Shown here: piece by piece, positions 5,868-11,957 of the stretch
Numbering within the stretch: position 1 is the first letter of the stretch
Layout: each line of letters begins with the position of its first letter
DNA from: Caldifarciminota bacterium
GTDB lineage: Bacteria > Hydrothermota > 32-111 > QNBC01
DNA: 11,957 nucleotides
Direction of reading: 5' to 3'
NCBI GenBank assembly: GCA_023132105.1
Contig: JAGLYS010000050.1
Location: 1 to 11,957 of the forward strand
The notes under the pieces: generated by a model
Told to the model about the DNA's origin: nothing
What the model saw: only the letters and a program-made list of their open reading frames with translations
Databases searched by the model: none
Translations under genes and position numbers: made by a program

Positions 5868-7416
5868 ATAAGGGGATATTACCATGTTTCTTGAATGGTA
5901 AATTTTCCTTTTTGTTTCTCAACATTTCCAAAGCTTTTATAATTCTATATCGTGTATTTTGCGGTTCGATAATATCATCTATATAACCCTTTTTAGCTGC
6001 AACATACGGATTTGCAAATTTATTCTTGTAATCACTTTCATATTTTTTAAGATCATCTTCTATATGTTCCGAGTGCAATAACTCTTTCCTGAATATAATC
6101 TCAACAGCACCTTCCGGTCCCATAACAGCAATTTCAGCGGAAGGCCATGCATAATTCATATCACCTCTAAGATGTTTTGAACCCATAACATCATAAGCCC
6201 CACCGTATGCTTTTCTCATTATTACTGTCACCTTTGGCACGGTAGCTTCAGCATAAGCAAATATTAACTTTGCCCCATGTTTAATAATACCATTATGTTC
6301 CTGTCTTGTCCCCGGGAGAAATCCCGGAACATCTTCAAGAGTAACAATTGGAATATTAAAAGCATCACAAAATCTGACAAACCTTGCGGCTTTCATAGAG
6401 GCATTTATATCGATAACACCTGCAAGATGTTTGGGTTGATTGGCTACAATACCAACAGATTGCCCATTGAATCTTGCAAAACCAACTACAATATTCGAAG
6501 CAAATAGCTTATGTATTGCAAGGAATTGACCATCATCAACGATTTCCTCTATAACCTCAATAACATCATAAGGTTTATTGGGTTTGTCCGGAATGATATT
6601 ATTCAGTTTAAAACATTGTCTATTAACGGGATCATCCGTTGGTTTTTCCGGTGGCAACTCAATATTATTTTGAGGAATATAACCAACTAACTCTTTGATT
6701 GTTTCTAACAATTCATCCTCATTATCACAAGAGAAATGAGAAACACCGCTTTTTGTATTATGTATTTCGCATCCACCGAGATCCTCTGTCGACACATCTT
6801 CGTTTGTCACTGTTTTAACAACCTTTGGACCTGTAACAAACATATAGCTTGTATCCTTTACCATTAATGTAAAATCTGTGATTGCCGGTGAATATACCGC
6901 TCCTCCTGCACATGGACCCATAATTGCGGATATCTGTGGTACAACTCCCGAATAAAGCACATTCTTAAGAAATATATCACCATATCCTGCGAGGGAATCT
7001 ACCCCTTCTTGAATCCTTGCTCCGCCAGAATCATTTATTCCTATTACAGGTGCTCCAATCTTTGCAGCCAAATCCATTATTTTAACAACCTTTGCAGCAA
7101 AAGTTTTTGAAAGCGACCCTCCAAAAATGGTAAAATCATGGGAAAATATATATACAATTCGTCCATTTATTGTTCCATATCCTGTAATTACTCCATCTCC
7201 GGGGTAATGAGTCTTTTCCATACCAAAACTGGTACACTTATGCTCGACAAATGTATCGAATTCTTCGAAACTTCCTTCATCAAGCAATTTCGTAATTCTT
7301 TCTCTTGCCGTATACTTTCCACTATTATGCTGTTTCCGTACCCTCTTTTCTCCGCCCCCGGAGTATGCTTTCTCTCTTAATTTTTTAAGATTTAGGATTT
7401 TCTCCTCAATACTCAT
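5866..7416 (-). CDS. mmdA: Methylmalonyl-CoA decarboxylase alpha subunit (carboxyltransferase)
   Basis: A 516-residue acyl-CoA carboxyltransferase that moves the carboxyl group of (S)-methylmalonyl-CoA to biotin on MmdC, leaving propionyl-CoA; it is also homologous to propionyl-CoA carboxylase beta chains. It has two crotonase-fold halves. The N-half holds INDSGGARIQEG (127-138) and GPCAGGAVYSP (167-177), an oxyanion-hole region. The C-half holds EDVPGFLPGTRQEHNGI (361-377) and RKAYGGAYDVMGSK (401-414), where Asp409 seems to match the acyl-chain-selecting Asp of actinobacterial PccB. Length is typical. The N-terminus, with GGGEKRVRKQH and a GKYTARERI segment, resembles Bacteroidetes MmdA. The start overlaps the epimerase stop (ATGA) and has a GAGGAAG site inside the epimerase's last codons. 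With OadG- and OadB-like subunits adjacent and no biotin carboxylase, decarboxylation is the better reading than ATP-dependent carboxylation. Confidence 0.95.
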   Translation of the reverse strand: MSIEEKILNLKKLREKAYSGGGEKRVRKQHNSGKYTARERITKLLDEGSFEEFDTFVEHKCTSFGMEKTHYPGDGVITGYGTINGRIVYIFSHDFTIFGGSLSKTFAAKVVKIMDLAAKIGAPVIGINDSGGARIQEGVDSLAGYGDIFLKNVLYSGVVPQISAIMGPCAGGAVYSPAITDFTLMVKDTSYMFVTGPKVVKTVTNEDVSTEDLGGCEIHNTKSGVSHFSCDNEDELLETIKELVGYIPQNNIELPPEKPTDDPVNRQCFKLNNIIPDKPNKPYDVIEVIEEIVDDGQFLAIHKLFASNIVVGFARFNGQSVGIVANQPKHLAGVIDINASMKAARFVRFCDAFNIPIVTLEDVPGFLPGTRQEHNGIIKHGAKLIFAYAEATVPKVTVIMRKAYGGAYDVMGSKHLRGDMNYAWPSAEIAVMGPEGAVEIIFRKELLHSEHIEDDLKKYESDYKNKFANPYVAAKKGYIDDIIEPQNTRYRIIKALEMLRNKKENLPFKKHGNIPL

Positions 7417-7817
7417 TTATCTTCCTCGCAAAGTTCAGTTAATATTCTTACTGTTGATTTCGGATGAATAAAAGCAATTTTCTTGTTCCCGGCACCTTTT
7501 CTCGGTTTTATGTCAATCATTCTAAGACCCTTATCAATCAGATTTTTTATAGATTTATCCAAATCATCAACCTCATATGCAATATGGTGTATTCCTGCCC
7601 CCTTTTTCTCAATATATTTAGCAATCGGGCTATCCTGAGAGGTTGGTTCAAGCAATTCGATATCAACATTACCTACCCTAAATTTAGCCACATTAACCAT
7701 TTGTTCTAAAACTTCTTCTCTCTCTATAAGTTTTAGACCTAATTGTTCTTTAAATATCTCAATGCTCTCATCAAGATTTTCCACGGCAATTCCGATATGA
7801 TCAATCTTCTTTATCAT
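7413..7817 (-). CDS. mce: Methylmalonyl-CoA epimerase
   Basis: A 134-residue protein of the vicinal oxygen chelate (glyoxalase) fold. It interconverts (R)- and (S)-methylmalonyl-CoA, linking the mutase product to the decarboxylase substrate. The two beta-alpha-beta-beta-beta modules are clear: DHIGIAVENLDESI near the start and HHIAYEVDDLDKSI from 77. Likely metal ligands are His7, Gln39, His77 or His78, and Glu128, matching the His/Gln/His/Glu set of the Propionibacterium enzyme. IELLEP (53-58) and the C-terminal PKSTVRILTELCE are characteristic of the epimerase subfamily. A strong GGGAGGA site at 7821-7827 lies in the last codons of meaB, and the ATG overlaps the meaB stop by four bases. Length and context leave little doubt. 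Confidence 0.96.
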   Translation of the reverse strand: MIKKIDHIGIAVENLDESIEIFKEQLGLKLIEREEVLEQMVNVAKFRVGNVDIELLEPTSQDSPIAKYIEKKGAGIHHIAYEVDDLDKSIKNLIDKGLRMIDIKPRKGAGNKKIAFIHPKSTVRILTELCEEDK

Positions 7818-8779
7818 ATATCCTCCCTAATATCCAATATCATATTATCTTTTATCTCTCTTATAATTTCATATGGAGTGGATTTTTTCGAAATTACAAG
7901 ATTAACCCATTTTTCAATATTCTCAGGATATTTTAAGTGATGTTGTATAAATTCATTGATTTTCCTCTCCAATAGGATATTTATATCGTCCTTAATTCTT
8001 TCTTGTATTTTATCTCTATCTATTCCATTTTTTTCAATATAGTTTTTATGATTAAGAACTGCTTTAACGATATCTTCTATGCCGGTATTATTAGTAACAG
8101 AAGAAAGAATTACAGGCGGTAGGTATGATTTGTTCCTATAGTTCTCTTTAAGAAGCCATTTTACTGTTGTTGCTAATTTTTCAGAACCGGATTTATCTGA
8201 TTTGTTTACAACAAATACCTCTCCAATCTCCATAATCCCTGATTTCATAACCTGTATTTCATCTCCATATCCGGGAACAAGTATCAATACTGTCGTATCC
8301 GATAGTTTCACAATATCTATCTCACTTTGCCCGACTCCAACCGTTTCAACAATAACAAGATCATAACCTGCTGCCGAAACAATTTTTATAGCATCCTTTG
8401 TCGCTCCTGATATACCTCCGATATGCCCTCTTGAAGCCATGCTTCTAATAAATACAGACTCACTCATAGCGTGTTGTTGCATTCTTATTCTATCTCCGAG
8501 AAGTGCTCCTCCAGTAAATGGAGAACTTGGATCGACAGCTAAAATTGCTATCTTCCTAAAATGATGTTTAAATTCATCTATTAAAAGATTGATAAGTGAA
8601 CTTTTCCCTGCGCCGGGAGGACCCGTTACTCCAATAATATATGAACAATTCCGGTTGTATAATTCATTAAGAAGATTATCGGATTCAATACCCCCACTCT
8701 CTACTATGGAAATTCCTCTTGCTATAGATCTGATATCACCATCTACTATTTTATCGGGGAAAGTCATAATGCTTTTCAC
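7814..8779 (-). CDS. meaB: Methylmalonyl-CoA mutase-associated GTPase MeaB (ArgK family)
   Basis: A 321-residue G3E-type P-loop GTPase that chaperones the B12-dependent mutase, gating cofactor loading and protecting the radical enzyme from inactivation. Motifs are GPPGAGKS (53-60, Walker A), DPSSPFTGGALLGDRIRM (83-100, switch I), SMASRGHIGG (113-122), ETVGVGQSE (145-153, G3/switch II) and NKSD (192-195, guanine specificity). The C-terminal helical arm used for dimer formation is present from about 265. The longest frame begins with GTG at 8777-8779 in a GTGA overlap with the mutase small subunit stop. An ATG four codons further in (8765-8767) is the alternative, and neither has a clear Shine-Dalgarno. 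Its position directly after the mutase subunits confirms the partner. Confidence 0.95.
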   Translation of the reverse strand: MKSIMTFPDKIVDGDIRSIARGISIVESGGIESDNLLNELYNRNCSYIIGVTGPPGAGKSSLINLLIDEFKHHFRKIAILAVDPSSPFTGGALLGDRIRMQQHAMSESVFIRSMASRGHIGGISGATKDAIKIVSAAGYDLVIVETVGVGQSEIDIVKLSDTTVLILVPGYGDEIQVMKSGIMEIGEVFVVNKSDKSGSEKLATTVKWLLKENYRNKSYLPPVILSSVTNNTGIEDIVKAVLNHKNYIEKNGIDRDKIQERIKDDINILLERKINEFIQHHLKYPENIEKWVNLVISKKSTPYEIIREIKDNMILDIREDI

Positions 8780-9180
8780 TTATTTCTTTTTTCAACCTTC
8801 TCATTTATAAAATCGACTATTTCACCTATTTTTGTTCCGGGAGTAAAAACAGCTTGAATACCTTTTTCCTTAAGATATGAGATATCCTCCACCGGAATAA
8901 CTCCACCACCCATAACGATAATATCTCCTGCATTTTTTTCTTTAAGGAGAGTAACAACCTTTGGAAATAAGATATTATGTGCTCCGGAAAGTAATGAAAG
9001 TCCGATAACATCTACATCCTCTTGAATTGCCGTTTCTACTATCGATTCAGGAGATTGTCTTATTCCTGTATAGATAACTTCCATACCTGCGTTCCTTAGT
9101 GCTCTTGCTATAAATTTAGCCCCTCTGTCATGTCCATCCAGACCTGGTTTCGCCACTAATACTCTTATTTTCCTATCCAT
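8776..9180 (-). CDS. mcmA2: Methylmalonyl-CoA mutase small subunit, B12-binding domain
   Basis: A 134-residue stand-alone cobalamin-binding subunit of the Rossmann-like type, which pairs with the large subunit to form the split mutase. The base-off/His-on signature DxHxxG is present as Asp15, His17 and Gly20 in KPGLDGHDRG; His17 should coordinate cobalt. SLLSGAH (62-68) is the SxL element, and GGG (91-93) binds the nucleotide tail. A strong AAGGAG site at 9188-9193 overlaps the stop of the large subunit gene, and only 11 bases separate the two, which suits equal production of both chains. The end overlaps meaB by four bases. Short stand-alone B12 domains can also serve other acyl-CoA mutases; the partner's active site argues for methylmalonyl-CoA. 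Confidence 0.95.
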   Translation of the reverse strand: MDRKIRVLVAKPGLDGHDRGAKFIARALRNAGMEVIYTGIRQSPESIVETAIQEDVDVIGLSLLSGAHNILFPKVVTLLKEKNAGDIIVMGGGVIPVEDISYLKEKGIQAVFTPGTKIGEIVDFINEKVEKRNK

Positions 9181-9191
9181 AATATTTCTCC

Positions 9192-10856
9192 TTAAAGGAC
9201 AATATTTTCCTTGTATTCTCCAAATACTTTTCGTAATATATTACTAATTTCACCTATAGTTGTATAAGATTTAACTGCATCGATGATTGTCGGCATAAGA
9301 TTTATGTTTCCATTAGCCTCTTGTTCCAATTTTTTTAAAATATTATCAACCTTTATATTGTCTCTCCGCTCTTTTACCTTTTTTAATCTCTCACACTGTT
9401 TTTTCTGAATTGACATATCGACCTTTAATAATCCTTTTATCGGTGGTTCTTCTATCTTGAATTTATTTACCCCTACGATTATCTTATCATTACTCTCTAT
9501 TTCCATCTGATATTCATATGCACTGTTCTGCATCTCTTTCTGTATAAAACCTGCTTCGATTGCAGCCACTACTCCACCCATCTTTTCGATTTTTTCGAGA
9601 TATTCAAATGCCCCTTTTTCAATCCTATCTGTTAAGCTTTCGATATAATAAGAACCAGCCAATGGGTCAATCGTGTTCGAAACACCCGATTCAAATGCAA
9701 CAATTTGTTGAGTTCTAAGAGCAATTCGCACAGAATCTTCGCTGGGTAAAGCAAGCGCTTCGTCTCTTGAGTTTGTATGTAAACTTTGAGTTCCTCCGAG
9801 AACAGCTGCAAGTGTCTGGATTGCTACTCTAATAATATTATTGTCCGATTGCTGAGCAGTAAGTGTCGAACCAGCTGTTTGAGTATGAAATCGTAATTTC
9901 ATTGACTTGGACTTTTTTGCTTTAAATTCTTCTTTCATTATCTTCGCCCACATTCTTCTCGCTGCGCGGAATTTAGCAACCTCTTCAAGAAGATCATTAT
10001 GTGAATTAAAGAAAAAGGATAGTCTTCCTGCGAAATCATCGATATCAAGCCCGGCATTTACAGCAGCTTTACAATATGCAATACCATCAGCAATCGTAAA
10101 TGCAATCTCTTGAATTGCCGATGAACCGGCTTCCCTAATATGATAACCGGATATCGAAATGGTGTTCCATCTGGGGCAATTTTTTGAGCAAAACTCAAAT
10201 ATATTTGTGATTAATCTCATGGAAGGTTTCGGAGGAAAAATATATGTTCCTCTTGCTATATACTCTTTCAAAATATCATTCTGTATAGTGCCTGTAATCT
10301 TATCAGGTGAAACACCCTGCTTCTCCGCTACAGCAATATACATAGCAAGCAATATTACTGCTGTCGAATTGATTGTCATTGATGTAGATACTTTATCAAG
10401 AGGAATATTCTTAAACAAAATCTCCATATCATCAAGTGAATCGATAGCGACACCAACCTTCCCGACTTCTCCTTCACTTATAGGATCATCAGAATCATAA
10501 CCAATCTGTGTGGGTAAATCGAAAGCGACCGAAAGACCTGTTTGCCCCTGAGTAAGAAGATATCTATAACGCTCATTAGATTCTTCAGCAGTACCGAATC
10601 CGGCATATTGCCTCATCGTCCAATACCGTCCTCTGTACATTGTAGGATATACACCTCTGGTGTATGGATATTGCCCGGGAAAATTTGATTTTGTAATATA
10701 ATCATCCTCATTATGATCCAATGGTGAATACAATCTTTCTATGGATTCATTAGAAGAGTCTTTTAAATTTTTTCTTTCAGGGGTTTTTTGTATAAACGGA
10801 CCAACTGTATTTTTATCCCATTTTTCCTTTTCGGATTTAATAATTCGTTTATCCAT
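9192..10856 (-). CDS. mcmA1: Methylmalonyl-CoA mutase large (catalytic) subunit
   Basis: A 554-residue TIM-barrel subunit that binds acyl-CoA and carries out the adenosylcobalamin-dependent radical rearrangement between succinyl-CoA and (R)-methylmalonyl-CoA. It ends before any B12 domain, so the enzyme is of the split type seen in archaea and various anaerobes. The substrate-channel motif YPYTRGVYPTMYRGRYWT lies at 63-80. Tyr74, Arg202 (in ARGTYIFPP) and His239 (in SISGYHIREAG) align by motif with Tyr89, Arg207 and His244 of the Propionibacterium enzyme. Tyr/Arg at the first two sites is the methylmalonyl-CoA pattern, whereas isobutyryl-CoA mutase has Phe/Gln. FHTQTAGSTLTAQQ and GGTQSLHTNSRDEA are further family blocks. 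An AGAGG site precedes the ATG, 11 bases after the acetate kinase gene. Confidence 0.97.
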   Translation of the reverse strand: MDKRIIKSEKEKWDKNTVGPFIQKTPERKNLKDSSNESIERLYSPLDHNEDDYITKSNFPGQYPYTRGVYPTMYRGRYWTMRQYAGFGTAEESNERYRYLLTQGQTGLSVAFDLPTQIGYDSDDPISEGEVGKVGVAIDSLDDMEILFKNIPLDKVSTSMTINSTAVILLAMYIAVAEKQGVSPDKITGTIQNDILKEYIARGTYIFPPKPSMRLITNIFEFCSKNCPRWNTISISGYHIREAGSSAIQEIAFTIADGIAYCKAAVNAGLDIDDFAGRLSFFFNSHNDLLEEVAKFRAARRMWAKIMKEEFKAKKSKSMKLRFHTQTAGSTLTAQQSDNNIIRVAIQTLAAVLGGTQSLHTNSRDEALALPSEDSVRIALRTQQIVAFESGVSNTIDPLAGSYYIESLTDRIEKGAFEYLEKIEKMGGVVAAIEAGFIQKEMQNSAYEYQMEIESNDKIIVGVNKFKIEEPPIKGLLKVDMSIQKKQCERLKKVKERRDNIKVDNILKKLEQEANGNINLMPTIIDAVKSYTTIGEISNILRKVFGEYKENIVL

Positions 10857-10867
10857 CTGTATACCTC

Positions 10868-11957
10868 TTACTTTTTAATTAATCTTTCAGTATCTCTTGC
10901 AATCATTAATTCCTCATTTGTAGGAATTACAACAGCTTTTGTTCTTGATTTTTCCATTGTAACTATTTTTTTCTCCCCTTTGAATTTGTTTTTTGTCTTA
11001 TCAAGATGAATGCCCAAAAACTCCATATCACTTAAAATCATCTCCCTCATTTCCCAACCATTCTCTCCAATGCCTGCGGTAAATACTACGACATCAAGAC
11101 CATTCATAACTGCTGCATACATCCCAATAAATTTTTTAACATAATATGCATATATATTAAGAGATAATTCGGCATTTTTATCTCCTTCCATAGCTTTTTC
11201 TTCTATATCTCTCATATCACTTGAAATCTGTGAAACACCTACAAGTCCACTTTCTTTATAAATCACATGATTAATTTCCTTAACGGAAAGATTTTCCTTT
11301 TCCATTAAAAATGTTATTATAGCAGGATCGATATCTCCGGCTCTTGTTCCCATTGGAATACCACACATTGTTCCGAATCCAAGTGATGTATCTACACTTA
11401 CTCCCTTATCAATGGCTGCGATACTCGAACCATTGCCAAGGTGGCATGTAATTATCTTTAATTCTTCCCTCTCTTTACCAAGTAATTTTGCCCCTTCAAT
11501 CGATACATAATCATGGCTTGTTCCATGAAAACCATATCTTCTGATTTTGTATTTTTTATAATACTTATAAGGTATAGGATAGATATAAGCATATTCAGGA
11601 AGTGTTGAATGAAATGCAGTATCAAAAACCGCAACATTCGGTACCCCGGGAAGAAGCTCCCTCATAGCATATATTCCATGAAGATTCGGTGGATTATGAA
11701 GTGGAGCCAATTCACTACAAACCTCTAATGCTTTGATTACATCATTATTTATAATGGTTGAACTGGAAAATGATTCTCCTCCGTGAACAACCCTGTGACC
11801 AATAGCATCAATTTCACTTAAAGATTCCAAAACACCATACTCTTTATCGCAAAGAACTTCAAGGATCAGTGTGATTCCCTCTTTATGGTCTGCAATTGGC
11901 ACTACCTTTTTGAGTTTGTCTTCCCCACGCTTTGAATGTGCTATAAAAGAACCATAT
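10868..11957 (-). CDS. ackA: Acetate kinase (or propionate kinase), 5' end cut by window edge
   Basis: The frame is open to the right edge, so about 362 residues are visible and roughly the first 40 are missing, including the N-terminal phosphate-binding NxGSSSLK segment. A GTG at 11900-11902 is internal and not the true start, since the codons upstream continue in frame with family-like sequence (for example GEDKLKKVVPIADHKEG). ASKHA-fold blocks are GHRVVHGG, APLHNPPN, VFDTAFHSTLPEYAY, RRYGFHGTSHDYV, CHLGNGSSIAA, GFGTMCGIPMGTRAGDIDP and FTAGIGENG. The enzyme forms ATP from acetyl phosphate, and many homologues also accept propionyl phosphate. The gene ends 11 bases before the mutase gene, so it may serve propionyl phosphate here. 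No phosphotransacylase is in view. Acetate versus propionate preference cannot be told from motifs. Confidence 0.93.
   Translation of the reverse strand, partial: YGSFIAHSKRGEDKLKKVVPIADHKEGITLILEVLCDKEYGVLESLSEIDAIGHRVVHGGESFSSSTIINNDVIKALEVCSELAPLHNPPNLHGIYAMRELLPGVPNVAVFDTAFHSTLPEYAYIYPIPYKYYKKYKIRRYGFHGTSHDYVSIEGAKLLGKEREELKIITCHLGNGSSIAAIDKGVSVDTSLGFGTMCGIPMGTRAGDIDPAIITFLMEKENLSVKEINHVIYKESGLVGVSQISSDMRDIEEKAMEGDKNAELSLNIYAYYVKKFIGMYAAVMNGLDVVVFTAGIGENGWEMREMILSDMEFLGIHLDKTKNKFKGEKKIVTMEKSRTKAVVIPTNEELMIARDTERLIKK

Noticed and set aside
5866..7416. Reading mmdA as the beta chain of an ATP-dependent propionyl-CoA carboxylase
   Set aside because: The sequence family allows it, but the adjacent OadG-like and OadB-like subunits and the absence of a biotin carboxylase make the Na+-pumping decarboxylase the better reading.
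8826..9011. Minus-strand 61-codon frame inside the mutase small subunit gene
   Set aside because: It sits out of frame within a clear B12-binding domain gene and has no sign of independent expression.
10159..10500. Plus-strand open frame of 113 codons opposite the mutase large subunit
   Set aside because: It is antisense to one of the most conserved genes in the window, and its translation has no recognisable domain.
11900..11902. GTG as the start of acetate kinase
   Set aside because: The reading frame continues upstream to the window edge with plausible family sequence, and the N-terminal phosphate-binding segment of acetate kinase would be missing if this were the start.
1..11957. Internal promoters, terminators, riboswitches, CRISPR arrays, tRNAs or insertion sequences
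   Set aside because: The gaps between genes are at most 12 bases, and I saw no hairpin followed by a T-run, no spaced repeat array, no tRNA-like sequence and no transposase frame. A B12 or propionate-responsive element would have to lie right of the window.

Overview
The window is a strongly AT-rich stretch (roughly one third G+C by eye) in which every real gene lies on the minus strand, so the biological order runs from the right end to the left end. It holds 14 protein genes. The first (acetate kinase) and the last (an exported protein of unknown function) are cut by the window edges. The six gaps between genes total only about 45 bases, and the other neighbours overlap. I see no promoter, terminator, RNA gene, mobile element or CRISPR array, so the window looks like the interior of one long transcription unit.

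Right part, about 3.9-11.96 kb: a methylmalonyl-CoA/propionate module. In transcription order it contains acetate kinase (partial), the large and small subunits of a split B12-dependent methylmalonyl-CoA mutase, the MeaB-type GTPase chaperone, methylmalonyl-CoA epimerase, and the four core subunits of a sodium-pumping biotin-dependent decarboxylase. These subunits are the carboxyltransferase MmdA, the OadG-like delta subunit, the biotin carrier MmdC and the membrane beta subunit MmdB. Biotin-protein ligase follows and overlaps mmdB. Together these convert succinyl-CoA to (R)- and then (S)-methylmalonyl-CoA, and then to propionyl-CoA plus CO2 with export of Na+. The kinase could harvest ATP from an acyl phosphate. 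The same set could run in reverse for propionate oxidation. No biotin carboxylase gene is present, which favours decarboxylase over ATP-dependent carboxylase.

Left part, 1-3.2 kb: an envelope or glycolipid module joined to the metabolic genes with no break. It contains a PatA/LpxL-family acyltransferase, a PimA-like GT4 glycosyltransferase, a membrane-anchored CE4 polysaccharide deacetylase, and the start of an exported protein. The acyltransferase-glycosyltransferase pair recalls the patA-pimA order of the actinobacterial phosphatidylinositol mannoside locus. Here it sits in a low-G+C genome beside a propionate operon, and it is the part most worth following up.

Organism: the low G+C, split mutase, Na+-pumping decarboxylase and Bacteroidetes-like features of MmdA and the OadG-like subunit suggest an anaerobic fermenter or syntroph, perhaps an uncultured lineage of the FCB group (for example Cloacimonadota- or Marinimicrobia-like). 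This is inference and cannot be settled from this window.
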